This document shows, one piece after another, positions 52,446-61,574 of a stretch of 64,000 nucleotides of DNA. The translations under genes were made by a program, and so were the position numbers. The first letter of the stretch is position 1, and every line of letters begins with the position of its first letter. The stretch covers positions 62,001 through 126,000 of the forward strand of contig JAHJIJ010000032.1 in the NCBI GenBank assembly GCA_018823325.1, given 5' to 3'. The notes beneath the pieces were generated by a model. It was not told the origin of the DNA and searched no databases. It worked only from the letters and a program-made list of their open reading frames with translations. Origin of the DNA: Alphaproteobacteria bacterium. GTDB lineage: Bacteria; Pseudomonadota; Alphaproteobacteria; Sphingomonadales; Sphingomonadaceae.

Positions 52446-55400
52446 CTAGAGACCGACACGAAGACTGGCACGCAGCGACAGGCCCCAATTGCCCTGATGC
52501 TGCTCCGCGCCCAATTCGCCGCCAATCTGGAAGCCGCTGTTGCCAGCAACACCGCGCAGGCGGCCAACCCAGCCACTTTCGCGCTCATCGGGCAGCAGCG
52601 TGAAGTCGTCGCCATCCGCGAAGTGCGCAATCGTGTTGCCGAGCTTGCCGCTCACGATCTCGCGCCGACCTGCCTCGATCTCGATCCGCGACCAGCCGGA
52701 CCACTGGTCATAGCCGCCCATGTCGAGCCCGAGGACGGCGCTGCCGGTGACGGCCAGCTCATCGCTGGTGCGCGAGCGCACGACGAGGTTCATGGCATCG
52801 CCGCCGCCCGTCTCGGTGTAGCCATTTTCCTTCAGGCGGAAATAATCGAGCGAGAGAACGGGCCGGAAGGAGATGCCACCTTTCGACACCCAATCGTAGG
52901 AGACGGTGCCCATGGCCGAGTAAAGCCTGGCACTGCGATCGCTGTTTGCGGTGAGCGTCACGGCCTCGCCATCATCCAGCCCCTCGAAGCTGCGCTTGCC
53001 TTCCAGATCGACGAAGCCCATCGACCCGCGCGCCGTCGCCCGGAAGCGGCCGGACTTGAAGCGCCAGTAGCCGGCCAGCTCGATCTGGTTGGCCGTGATC
53101 TGATTGGCCGTCTCGCCATCGCGGTTGCGACCCCACAGATAAGCAACCGAGGCGCCGAAGCTGCCAAGACCGGTCTTGATCTCGCCGCCGCCGCCGATGC
53201 CCCAGCCAGACGTCTCATAGGCTGCGGTGTCGCCGCGCCCCTTCTCGACGCCCCAGACGATCTGGTTGATCCAGTAACCCCACTTGCCTTCATCCTTGAA
53301 CGGCCCGGTGGGATCGTCCAGCATCCGCCCGAAGGTGCGTGTGCCCTGGGTGACAGCCTGGAAGGTGCCGCCGGCATGATCAGGCAGCAGCTGGCGCAGG
53401 CTGGTGCGGAAATTCTCGCCGTCCGTGATGCCGAGGAACGCGCTTTCCACCCGCTCGTCGCTGGAGAGCGCCGCATAGACAGCGTCGAACGCCGCGGCTT
53501 CCGAGCGGTTAAGCTCCATCTCGGTTGCTGTCTTGCGACCCAGTGTGACGTTGACGGTGTTGGCGGTGCTGCTGACTGTCGCCTTGTAGAGATAGGGCAC
53601 CAGCGCAGTTTCTGCATCGATGTTGTCCGCGCCCGTGAGCGTGCCGGCGCTCACCACAAGGTGGTTGCCCACTGCATTTTCGATATCGCTCACCCGCAGC
53701 ACCAGCCGCGAATCCGCCGCAAAGCTCGCCGTGCCCGCGACCGAAAGATAAGGCGTGGTGTTGCCTGCCGCGCCCAGGGTGATACCCAGCGCACCCTTGT
53801 CGGTGACGGCCAGGCTGCCGATGCTCGCCGGACCGGAGAGGTCGAGCCCGCCACCGGCGACGCTGACGGCGAGCTGGCCGGCATTAGTGAAGGTGCCGGA
53901 GAAGACGGAACTGCCCCCGATCGAGAGCGTGCTTGCCGTGCCGCCGAAGTCGGCCGTGCCATTGAAGCGCGACGTACCGGCGAGGCTCATGGCGCCGCTG
54001 CCGGTGCCGAAGGCGACATCGCCGGTATAGACCGCATCGCCGAGCAGCCGGAGCGTGTCCGCCCCCGCGCCGAAGCTGGTGTTGCCGGTCATCGTGCCAT
54101 CCGCGATCTCGAAGACGTCATTGCCGCTGCCCAGCAGCACATTCCCCACGATGCTCGGCGCGGTGGCGGTGGAGGCCACTTGCGTCTGCTTCACGGTAAC
54201 CCCGCTGGTGTTGGCGGTGAGATCGATGGCGATGTTGCGGCCGGAGTCCGCCTTGGCGCCAGTCGCGGAGATCGTGCCGCTATTTTCGATGAGCGTCAGG
54301 CCGCCCGAGCGATCAATGATCGCGACGGCGCTTCCTGCCTCGCCGGTCGTGGCTTTGATGGTGCCGGCATTGCGGATGGTGGGGAGGCTGGCGCCTGCAT
54401 CGACGCGCACGGCCGTGGCGGTCGTGCCGTCCTTGCTCGTGCCGGTCGCCTCGACCTTGCCGGTGACATGCAGCACAGGCGTAGAGGCGCCAGCGCCGAG
54501 GCGCAGGGCCGTGGCCGATGCACCGTTGGCCGTCGCGTTGACGCTGCCGCTGATGCCGATACCGCCAGCGATGGTCACTGCGCCGCCTTGGCCGCCGACG
54601 AGCAGGCCATTGCCCTCGACGCCGGTGTAAAGGCCGCTGCCGGTGACGGTGCCGTCAATGATCAGGCCATAGCCGTTGCCCGTCGCGGGAACGGCGCCAA
54701 TCACGATATCCCGCCCGGCCGCGCCGATCCGCATCGCCGGTGCCGCGCCGTAGGAGCGCACGACCGCAGAGCCTTCCTCGCTGTCCTTGATGCCGTCCTT
54801 GTCCTCATCGTCATCGGTGGTGCTCGCGTCCTTGGGGGGCACGGCGAGAATGATGCCACCGGCGACATCGCCTTCCACGACAACCGCCGAACCACCTTGT
54901 AGCAGATCATCGGCATCCAGCTTGGATGTGTCGGACGGCGGGGTCGTGTACCGATACCCGCTCGACGAGATTGCTCCCTGGATGGTCAGCGTGCCGCCGA
55001 TGTCGCCTAGGAATGCCGCGCCGATGGCATCGACGCCCTGAGCGCCCACCGTGCCGGCCAGACGGACGTTGCCACTGATATCCCCTGCCTGCACACCGAT
55101 CGCCCGGTCACCGAGCACGCTGGTGGTGCCATCATGCGAGAAGGCGCCGGTGAGCGGCCCGCCCAGCCGAATGCCGAAGGAATCATTGCCCTCGATCTGG
55201 ATGGTCGCCCCGCGCGCCACGGTGATGTTGCCCGCATAGGCACCCAGCGTGCGAATGCCGTGGCGGCCCGTGCCGACGGCGAAGGGACCATCGAGATCGC
55301 CATCATTGTCACCGTCGGTGGGCGTGTAGGTCTCATCGACGACAATCTTGCCACTGTGGACGATCCCGCCGGACGTGCCGGCGTTGGCGACGATGCCGGC

Positions 55401-55655
55401 GGCATTGTCCGCATTGCCGATCTGGATCCTGCCTTCGTTGGTAATCTTGTTCGCACTGTTGACAGTGACGGCGACACTGCCCGCCCCGGTCAGCTCGATC
55501 GATCCGGCCGAGCTGATCTTGATGTCGTCGGCCGCGCCATTATTGGCGGTGGCCGTGCTGATCGGGGTCGTCCGCTTGGTCGTGATCGAGGTTTCCGCCG
55601 AGGCCGCGCTGGCAAGGGCGAGAGCACAGGTGGAAGCGAGCAGGAAATGGCGCAT
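52446..55655 (-). CDS. Autotransporter with C-terminal beta-barrel
   Basis: A 1069-residue type V secreted protein. Signal peptide about 1-21 (MRHFLLASTCALALASAASA). The long passenger of beta-helix-like repeats (residues 22 to about 780) includes the sequences ATPISTATANN-like and many short GxxI/GxxV repeats. The autotransporter barrel fills about the last 290 residues, ending SLRASLRVGL. Two acidic DxDxDG-type loops (residues 114-123 and 281-295) look like calcium-binding sites. GGAG lies before the start. The function is probably adhesive or surface-structural, by class. Confidence 0.9.
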   Translation of the reverse strand: MRHFLLASTCALALASAASAETSITTKRTTPISTATANNGAADDIKISSAGSIELTGAGSVAVTVNSANKITNEGRIQIGNADNAAGIVANAGTSGGIVHSGKIVVDETYTPTDGDNDGDLDGPFAVGTGRHGIRTLGAYAGNITVARGATIQIEGNDSFGIRLGGPLTGAFSHDGTTSVLGDRAIGVQAGDISGNVRLAGTVGAQGVDAIGAAFLGDIGGTLTIQGAISSSGYRYTTPPSDTSKLDADDLLQGGSAVVVEGDVAGGIILAVPPKDASTTDDDEDKDGIKDSEEGSAVVRSYGAAPAMRIGAAGRDIVIGAVPATGNGYGLIIDGTVTGSGLYTGVEGNGLLVGGQGGAVTIAGGIGISGSVNATANGASATALRLGAGASTPVLHVTGKVEATGTSKDGTTATAVRVDAGASLPTIRNAGTIKATTGEAGSAVAIIDRSGGLTLIENSGTISATGAKADSGRNIAIDLTANTSGVTVKQTQVASTATAPSIVGNVLLGSGNDVFEIADGTMTGNTSFGAGADTLRLLGDAVYTGDVAFGTGSGAMSLAGTSRFNGTADFGGTASTLSIGGSSVFSGTFTNAGQLAVSVAGGGLDLSGPASIGSLAVTDKGALGITLGAAGNTTPYLSVAGTASFAADSRLVLRVSDIENAVGNHLVVSAGTLTGADNIDAETALVPYLYKATVSSTANTVNVTLGRKTATEMELNRSEAAAFDAVYAALSSDERVESAFLGITDGENFRTSLRQLLPDHAGGTFQAVTQGTRTFGRMLDDPTGPFKDEGKWGYWINQIVWGVEKGRGDTAAYETSGWGIGGGGEIKTGLGSFGASVAYLWGRNRDGETANQITANQIELAGYWRFKSGRFRATARGSMGFVDLEGKRSFEGLDDGEAVTLTANSDRSARLYSAMGTVSYDWVSKGGISFRPVLSLDYFRLKENGYTETGGGDAMNLVVRSRTSDELAVTGSAVLGLDMGGYDQWSGWSRIEIEAGRREIVSGKLGNTIAHFADGDDFTLLPDERESGWVGRLRGVAGNSGFQIGGELGAEQHQGNWGLSLRASLRVGL

Positions 55656-55801
55656 GAATACTCCGCTGGTCCGATGTTCCGGGGGAGTTTCCTTCCCCCC
55701 CCTTTGACCAGCATGACGGAGCCGAGGGCACGCAGCCTTGGTCCGCCAGCATCATTCCGCGACAAGATTTACGCCGGAAGGCCGGTCGGCCTCCGCTCGC
55801 T

Positions 55802-56161
55802 TTATTCCGGCTTGGCCGCAGCGCTCAGAATGTAAGCCGCGACATCATTGATATCCTTCTCGCTCAGCTGGGCAGCGTAAGGCGGCATGGCACCCGCGCC
55901 GTTGGCGACGCGATCTACGATGAAGGCGTGCGTGAGATTGGCATTGTTGTCCAGTGAGGGGCCGATGGGGCCGGTCGCGTCCGCAGCCGCCAGCACGTGG
56001 CAGGCGCCGCAGACCGAATTCTCGAACACCAGCTTGCCGTTGGCCAGATCACCCGCCGCAGCCGCACCGTCCTGCGCATTGATTTGAGCCAAGGGCAGCG
56101 CGGCCAGCGTTACGGCGATGCCTGGAATGCTCCATGTCTTTGCGGCCTTTGCGAGTGTCAC
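55802..56161 (-). CDS. Class I c-type cytochrome
   Basis: A 119-residue periplasmic cytochrome. Signal peptide about 1-29 (ending AQINAQ). One haem-binding CGACH is at about residues 54-58, and the axial Met is likely in GAGAMPPYAAQLSEKDI. The start is GTG with a strong GGAGG seven bases upstream. It resembles short cytochrome c5/c552-type carriers that move electrons between periplasmic partners. It is transcribed towards the autotransporter gene, 146 bases away. Confidence 0.92.
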   Translation of the reverse strand: MTLAKAAKTWSIPGIAVTLAALPLAQINAQDGAAAAGDLANGKLVFENSVCGACHVLAAADATGPIGPSLDNNANLTHAFIVDRVANGAGAMPPYAAQLSEKDINDVAAYILSAAAKPE

Positions 56162-56350
56162 GAGAATTCCTCCGTCCGAATCATTGCAATTCTAATCATC
56201 CGCGCCCTAATTCAGCGGCAGCAGAAAAGTCCAGAACCCCGCCGGGCGATCCAAGGCTTACGCCCTCCGGCTGAACGGAGGCTGACGGAGCACGGCGAGC
56301 AGACCCGCCCGACCGGCGGCGGCGATTAGGACAAGCGGAGGAACGCGTCG

Positions 56351-56764
56351 ATGACCGAAATGGAAACAGCTCGCTTCCCGCAGACGGGCGGTTGCCAATG
56401 CGGGGCCGTGCGCTACGAATTGCGGGAACCGCCGATGGGCATCTGGGCCTGCCATTGCAGCCTGTGCCGCAAACAGAGCGGCAGCGCCTTCGGGCTCTCG
56501 ATGGGCGTGGCGATCGATGCGCTCATCTTCACGCACGGGGAACCTGCGATCTGGACCCGCGAAACCGAGTCCGGTCACACGCTGGATTGCCTGTTCTGCG
56601 CGCAATGCGGATCACGGCTGATTCATCGCCGGCACCAGCACGAAGGGCGCCAGACACTCAAGCCGGGGACGCTTGACGACACGAGCTGGGTCGTGCCCGG
56701 CCGACATTTCTTCACGGAGAGTGCGCTGGACTGGGTGAAGCCGCTGATCGCCCAGGACCGCTGA
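56351..56764 (+). CDS. GFA (glutathione-dependent formaldehyde-activating) family protein
   Basis: A 137-residue zinc-binding protein of the GFA/CENP-V family. Zinc-site cysteines are visible in GGCQCGAVRYEL, CHCSLCRKQSGSAF and CAQCGSRLIH. GGAGG lies before the ATG. Despite the family name, most members have no proven formaldehyde activity, so no substrate is claimed. It stands alone, divergent from the cytochrome gene. Confidence 0.9.
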   Translation: MTEMETARFPQTGGCQCGAVRYELREPPMGIWACHCSLCRKQSGSAFGLSMGVAIDALIFTHGEPAIWTRETESGHTLDCLFCAQCGSRLIHRRHQHEGRQTLKPGTLDDTSWVVPGRHFFTESALDWVKPLIAQDR

Positions 56765-56844
56765 GGGTCACGCATGCATCCATCGTCCGCTTCCGGTCAT
56801 CTGCTGCACTTGCCAAGCACTTTGACGAGGCTCATGGGGTAAGA

Positions 56845-57066
56845 ATGCTTTCGCTGCTTTCCATTCTCATCGGTGCGGTCGCGCTGATCCTGGCCATTCC
56901 CGCCATCATTCCCGGCCTTGGCTGGGCCAATTGGCTCATCGTGCCGATGGCTCTCTTCGGGGCCCTGATCGGCCAGTTCGCGACAGGAACGGGCGCACGC
57001 AATTTCTGCCTCGCCGTCGCGGCATTCGGCATGCTGCGCCTGTGGATGGGCGGCGGGTTGCTCTGA
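56845..57066 (+). CDS. Small two-helix membrane protein
   Basis: A 73-residue hydrophobic protein of unknown function. Two or three helices are predicted (about 3-24, 28-46 and 54-70), with glycine-rich stretches (IPGLGWANWLIVPMALFGAL). It ends 14 bases before the rarD start, so the two are probably cotranscribed. I do not recognise the family. Confidence 0.6.
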   Translation: MLSLLSILIGAVALILAIPAIIPGLGWANWLIVPMALFGALIGQFATGTGARNFCLAVAAFGMLRLWMGGGLL

Positions 57067-57080
57067 GCGGCGGCCGTGCG

Positions 57081-57998
57081 ATGAGCGGAAATCAGGAGGC
57101 CGAAGAGGCCGCGCAACGGCGCGCGGGGCTGCTCGCGGGCGTGGGCGCCTATGCGCTCTGGGGCCTGATGCCGCTCTACTTCAAGCTGCTCGGCCATGTC
57201 TCACCGTTCGAGATCGTGGCGCACCGGGTGATCTGGTCAGTCGCGTTCCTCGCCATCGTGCTGGCAGCGATGCGGCAATATCCCGTCTTTCTCGCCATCT
57301 TCCGCCAGCCGCGCATTCTTGCCGCGCTGGCGGCAAGCGCGGTGCTGATCGGCATCAACTGGCTCGTCTATATCTGGGCGGTCGATACCGACCATATCGT
57401 CGCGGCGAGCCTTGGCTATTTCCTCAACCCGCTGGTCAATGTGCTGCTCGGTACGCTGATGCTGAAGGAAGTGCTGCGGCGGCGACAGGCGATTGCCATC
57501 GGCATCGCAGCAGTGGGCGTCGCGCTGCTCGCCATCGGCGAATGGCAGACCCTGTGGATCAGCCTGGCGCTTGCGATCAGCTTTGCCTTCTACGGGCTGG
57601 TGCGCAAGCTGACGCCGGTGCCCTCCACCTCTGGCCTGGCAGTCGAGACGATCGTGCTCGCCGCCCCCGCGCTGGCGCTGGTGGGCTTTTATGCGGCGCA
57701 GGGCACTCTGGCGTTCGGCGACGATGCCTGGGTTACGCTCGGCCTGATCGGCACCGGGGCGATGACCTCCATCCCGCTCATTCTCTTCGCCATTTCCGCG
57801 CGCGCCCTGCCGCTCGTCACGCTGGGGCTGATGCAGTACATCGCGCCCTCGCTGCAATTCCTGTGCGGCGTGTTCCTGTTCGGCGAGCCGATGTCCGCCG
57901 GGCGCTGGGGCAGTTTCCTGCTGATCTGGGTGGCGCTCGCGCTGTTCGTCTGGGACAGCCTGCGCGGCGCGCGCGAACGCCGGCGCGCCATGGCATGA
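57081..57998 (+). CDS. rarD: EamA family transporter RarD
   Basis: A 305-residue membrane protein with ten predicted helices. The RarD signature near the N terminus is GAYALWGLMPLYFKLLGHVS, followed by EIVAHRVIWS. The second EamA half includes LGYFLNPLVNVLLGTLMLKE. RarD is tied to chloramphenicol sensitivity in E. coli, but the substrate is unclear. The ATG at 57081 follows the small membrane gene. Its stop overlaps the next start (ATGA). Confidence 0.93.
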   Translation: MSGNQEAEEAAQRRAGLLAGVGAYALWGLMPLYFKLLGHVSPFEIVAHRVIWSVAFLAIVLAAMRQYPVFLAIFRQPRILAALAASAVLIGINWLVYIWAVDTDHIVAASLGYFLNPLVNVLLGTLMLKEVLRRRQAIAIGIAAVGVALLAIGEWQTLWISLALAISFAFYGLVRKLTPVPSTSGLAVETIVLAAPALALVGFYAAQGTLAFGDDAWVTLGLIGTGAMTSIPLILFAISARALPLVTLGLMQYIAPSLQFLCGVFLFGEPMSAGRWGSFLLIWVALALFVWDSLRGARERRRAMA

Positions 57999-58951
57999 GC
58001 AGCACTGCCGACGGACGGACGCCGAAGCTGGCGCAGGCCCGGCAGGACCGGCCGCTGTTCGCGATCATGCTGCGGTTGCTGGCGATGATGATGATCGGCG
58101 CGACCTATGCGATCGGCAAGCTGCTCATCGAGCGCGGCGCCAATCTGGCGGAAATCGTCTTCTACCGGCAGCTCTTCGCCTTTCCCGTCGCGGCCGGATG
58201 GGCTCTGGCGCTCGTCGGCCCGGCGCTGCTGCCGCAGGCGCCGATGCGCACGCACGTCACGCGCACAAGCCTCGGCATGATCGGGATGCTGCTCAATTTC
58301 GGCGCGGTGGCGCTGCTGCCGCTCGCCGAGGCGACCTCCATCGGCTTTACCATGCCGATCTTCGCCACGATCCTCTCGGCCCTGCTGCTGCGCGAGCAGA
58401 CCGGCATCCACCGCTGGAGCGCGGTGCTGGTCGGCTTCGTCGGCGTGCTCATCATGACGCACCCGGAGTCGGGCAATTTCGCTTCCGCCGGGGTGTTCGT
58501 GGCGCTGGCCGGGGCGCTGGTGACGGCGCTGGTCGCCATCGTGCTGCGCGACCTCAGCAAACAGGAATCCGCACCGGTGATCGTCTTCTGGTTCACCCTG
58601 CTATCGCTGCCGCCACTCGGCGTGCTGCTGATCTGGTACGGGCAGATGCACGATCCCGTCGCCTGGCTGCTGTTCATCGGCCTGGGGCTGACCGGCGGCG
58701 CGGCGCAATTGTTCATGACCTCGGCGCTGCGCTACGGGCCGGTCTCCATCGTCATTCCAATGGATTACAGCCAGATGATCTGGGCGACGCTGGCGGGCTG
58801 GCTGCTCTGGTCCACCTGGCCGCAGCCCTCGACCTGGGCGGGCGCGGCGCTGATCGCGGCGAGCGGGCTCTACATCGCCTGGCGCGAGCATGTCCGCCGA
58901 CGCGCGCCGACCATTAGCCCGGCCGAGGACCGCGGCGGAAGATCAGGCTGA
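57995..58951 (+). CDS. DMT/EamA family transporter
   Basis: A 318-residue membrane protein with two EamA repeats (about ten helices). Conserved stretches are ATYAIGKLLIERGANLAEIV, EATSIGFTMPIFATILSALL and GPVSIVIPMDYSQMIWATLA. It probably exports a metabolite, but the substrate is unknown. Its ATG overlaps the rarD stop by four bases. The 3' end overlaps the convergent DUF938 gene by 38 bases. Confidence 0.9.
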   Translation: MSSTADGRTPKLAQARQDRPLFAIMLRLLAMMMIGATYAIGKLLIERGANLAEIVFYRQLFAFPVAAGWALALVGPALLPQAPMRTHVTRTSLGMIGMLLNFGAVALLPLAEATSIGFTMPIFATILSALLLREQTGIHRWSAVLVGFVGVLIMTHPESGNFASAGVFVALAGALVTALVAIVLRDLSKQESAPVIVFWFTLLSLPPLGVLLIWYGQMHDPVAWLLFIGLGLTGGAAQLFMTSALRYGPVSIVIPMDYSQMIWATLAGWLLWSTWPQPSTWAGAALIAASGLYIAWREHVRRRAPTISPAEDRGGRSG

Positions 58952-59573
58952 GATTGTTGGCCGGCATCTCGGCCACGCGCTCGAGCGCGAAGCCCTCGCC
59001 AGTGGCGGCCGCCTCGACATCATGGGCCCAGCGCAGGCCCCAGGCGGGATCGCGCGCGCGCAGCGATTCGTCGAAGGCGAGATTGCTCGGCGCCGTCTCG
59101 ACATCGCGGCGAAAATAGGGGCCGTAGAGAAAGAGCGGCGCGCCTTGCGGCAGCAGCATCGCCGCGCCGTGGAGCAGGCCGAGGGTCGCGGCCCAGGGCG
59201 CGATATGCACCATGTTGATGCACAGAAGCGCATCCGCCTCGCCGATGGGCCAGGCTTCCGGATCGGCCGCGTCGATCTGCAAAGGTGGCGACACATTGGG
59301 CAGCGCCGATTCGTCCGCCCACGCCGTGATGGAAGCCAGTGCGGCGGGATCAGGGTCGCTCGGCAGCCACCGCAGTGCGGGGAAGCAGCGCGCGAAATGG
59401 ACGATATGCTCGCCCGAACCGCTCGCAATCTCCAGCACCAGGCCAGAGGCAGGCAGCGTCTGGGCGAGAATCTGCGCAATGGCATCGCGGTTGCGCGCAG
59501 TCGCAGGCGCGTGGCGCTTGCCGCCCGCTGGGCCGCCATCGCCAGCCAACCATGGCCTAGACCTGTCATCCAT
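58914..59573 (-). CDS. DUF938 SAM-dependent methyltransferase-like protein
   Basis: A 219-residue Rossmann-fold protein. The SAM-binding motif I reads VLEIASGSGEHIVHFARCFP, followed by PSDPDPAALASITAWADE. INMVHIAPW and FLYGPYFRRD are typical of DUF938. The start at 59573 has AGGGAG nine bases upstream, better than the ATG at 59594. The methyl acceptor is unknown. It overlaps the convergent transporter gene at its 3' end. Confidence 0.88.
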   Translation of the reverse strand: MDDRSRPWLAGDGGPAGGKRHAPATARNRDAIAQILAQTLPASGLVLEIASGSGEHIVHFARCFPALRWLPSDPDPAALASITAWADESALPNVSPPLQIDAADPEAWPIGEADALLCINMVHIAPWAATLGLLHGAAMLLPQGAPLFLYGPYFRRDVETAPSNLAFDESLRARDPAWGLRWAHDVEAAATGEGFALERVAEMPANNLSLIFRRGPRPG

Positions 59574-59658
59574 TGATGCGTGCTCCCTGATCAACCGGTG
59601 GCCAGTATAGCAGACTGGCGTCGGCAGTGGGCGTTGAATGCGCTCCGCCGTCCCGCCC

Positions 59659-60645
59659 TTAGCGCCAGATCATGACCGTCTTGCCGATGAGGCGGCCTGC
59701 CTCCAGCGCGGCGTGCGTCTCGCGCAGCGTCTCGACGCTGGCGGTGAGCGTTTGCGTGCGGGTGGAGACGAGCGTGCCGGCATCGACCAGCGCCGCGACC
59801 TGGCGGAGCACCGCCTGCTGCTCGGCCATGCGGAAGCCATGGGCGGACTTGGCGAACATGAATTCCCAATGCACCGACACCGCCTTCTGCTTGAACGGCA
59901 GAATGTCCAGCGCAGCGGGATCGTCAATGACCATGAGATGGCCGAAGGGGCGCAATAGCGCGGGAATCACCGGCAGATAGGCGTCTGTATGCGTGGTGCT
60001 GAACACGGCATGGAGATCGCGCAGGCCGAGCGCTGCCAGCGCGCGCTCCACGTCGCGGCCGATGACATGATCGGCGCCCATGCGCTGCGTCCAGGCGACC
60101 GTCTCCGGCCGGGACGCAGTGGCGATGACGGTGGCGGGCGTGAGCGCCTTCATGAGCTGGATCGCCATCGAGCCGACGCCGCCGGCGCCGCCGATGACCA
60201 GCACGCGGCTATCGGCATCATAGACAATGCCGCGCTCCAGCATGGCCTCATAGGCGGTGAGCGCGGTGAGCGGCAGCGCGGCGGCGTCCGCGAAATCGAG
60301 GCTCGCCGGCTTGCGCGCGACGAGGCGGTGATCGACCGCCTGCAGGCGGGCATAGCTGCCCGGCCGGTTGAGATCCCCGGCGTAATAGACCGCATCGCCC
60401 ACGACAAAGCCCTGCACCTGCGCGCCGACCGCCTCGACGATGCCGGCAGCGTCCCAGCCGAGCACGACGGGCGCGTCGGCCGTGCCGCTGCGCCGCTGGC
60501 GAACCTTGGTATCGACCGGATTGAGCGCGAACGCCTCGACCCGGACCAGCAGATCCTGCGGACCCGGCACCGGATCGGGCAGGTCGTGCAGGGTGAGCGC
60601 AAAGTCGGTCAGGGCGTGGGCGGCGTCATAAGCAAAGGCCTTCAT
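59659..60645 (-). CDS. Zinc-binding-type alcohol dehydrogenase / quinone oxidoreductase
   Basis: A 328-residue MDR-family NADPH-dependent oxidoreductase. It has the GroES-like N domain (VRVEAFALNPVDTKVRQRR) and the Rossmann motif VIGGAGGVGSMAIQLMKAL. The structural zinc cysteine cluster of true alcohol dehydrogenases is missing, pointing to a quinone-reductase/zeta-crystallin-like enzyme that reduces quinones or enones. It stands upstream of the DUF938 gene on the same strand. Confidence 0.9.
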   Translation of the reverse strand: MKAFAYDAAHALTDFALTLHDLPDPVPGPQDLLVRVEAFALNPVDTKVRQRRSGTADAPVVLGWDAAGIVEAVGAQVQGFVVGDAVYYAGDLNRPGSYARLQAVDHRLVARKPASLDFADAAALPLTALTAYEAMLERGIVYDADSRVLVIGGAGGVGSMAIQLMKALTPATVIATASRPETVAWTQRMGADHVIGRDVERALAALGLRDLHAVFSTTHTDAYLPVIPALLRPFGHLMVIDDPAALDILPFKQKAVSVHWEFMFAKSAHGFRMAEQQAVLRQVAALVDAGTLVSTRTQTLTASVETLRETHAALEAGRLIGKTVMIWR

Positions 60646-60682
60646 CGCGGTTCGACTCCTGGGAGCTGGATTGGGGCGGTCC

Positions 60683-61456
60683 TCAGTCCCTCAGGCGGAC
60701 CCAGACGGGGGCGTGATCGCTGGGCTGCTCGCGGCCGCGATAGGCCTTGTCGACCTGCGCATCGACCAGCCGGTCGGCGGCGACCGGGGACAGCAGCAGA
60801 TGATCGATGCGGAAGCCCGCGTCGCGCTGCCAGGCACCAGCCTGATAATCCCAATAGGTCCACACCCCGCCGAGCGGATGGCGCGCCGCCAGCGCGTCGG
60901 TCCAGCCATCATTGAGCAGGGTCTTGTAGGCGGCGCGGCTTTCCGGCTGCATCAGCGCGTCGCTGGCCATGGCCGGGGGCGACCAGACATCGCGATCGAA
61001 CGGGATAACATTATAGTCGCCGGCGAGGACCGCGGGCACTTCCTCCGCCCAGATCTGCGCCGCACGGGCGCGCAGCCGCGCCATCCAGCGCAGCTTATAC
61101 TCGAACTTGGGGCCGGGCACGGGATTGCCATTGGGCAGATAGATGGAGGCGATGCGCACGCCGTTCACATCCGCCTCGATATAGCGGCTGTGCTCGTCTT
61201 CCGGCTCGCCCTCCAGCCCGCGCGTCACTTCCTGCGGGGTCGCGCCCTTGGCCAGAATCGCGACGCCATTGAAGCCCTTCTGGCCGTGCCAGATGGCGCC
61301 ATAGCCAGCCGCCTCGATATCCTTGATCGGAAAGCCTTCGTCCTGCGTCTTGATTTCCTGCAGGCAGGCGACGTCCGGCTGGGTTTCGGTCAGCCACTCG
61401 ACCAGGCGCGGCAGCCGCGCCTTGATGCCGTTGATGTTGAAGGTGGCGATGCGCAT
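60683..61456 (-). CDS. xthA: Exodeoxyribonuclease III
   Basis: A 257-residue Mg2+-dependent AP endonuclease and 3'-exonuclease for base-excision repair. Catalytic motifs are FNINGIKARLPRLVEWL, CLQEIKTQDE (metal Glu), AGDYNVIPFDRDVW (Asp/Asn) and the terminal SDHAPVWVRL (Asp-His). The length is standard. It lies downstream of erpA on the same strand, separated by a 118-base gap with a REP-like repeat. Confidence 0.96.
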   Translation of the reverse strand: MRIATFNINGIKARLPRLVEWLTETQPDVACLQEIKTQDEGFPIKDIEAAGYGAIWHGQKGFNGVAILAKGATPQEVTRGLEGEPEDEHSRYIEADVNGVRIASIYLPNGNPVPGPKFEYKLRWMARLRARAAQIWAEEVPAVLAGDYNVIPFDRDVWSPPAMASDALMQPESRAAYKTLLNDGWTDALAARHPLGGVWTYWDYQAGAWQRDAGFRIDHLLLSPVAADRLVDAQVDKAYRGREQPSDHAPVWVRLRD

Positions 61457-61530
61457 CGGGGCTCCCGTTCAAAACAAACCCGTTCGGGCAAAGGCTCTCG
61501 ATGCCCTGCCTGCGTCTTTGAAAGAAGAAC

Positions 61531-61558
61531 GGCCCTTCGACAAGCTAAGGGCGAACGG
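61531..61558. repeat. Single REP-like repeat copy
   Basis: The 28-base unit (GGCCCTTCGACAAGCTAAGG and on) matches the inverted copies at 5585-5612 and 36329-36356 except for one base. It lies between erpA and xthA. A convincing facing partner is not visible; only a short CCCGTTCG near 61479 is present. Confidence 0.75.
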
Positions 61559-61574
61559 AACGGAGAAAAAGCCT

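Noticed and set aside
52371-54902. 843-codon plus-strand open frame opposite the autotransporter
   Set aside because: Its low-complexity Ala/Asp/Arg composition mirrors the repeat codons of the autotransporter. No signal, domain or start site supports it.
60646-60662. GGTTCGACTCC resembles a tRNA T-loop
   Set aside because: No acceptor, D or anticodon stem can be built around it, and it lies at the start of a coding gene.
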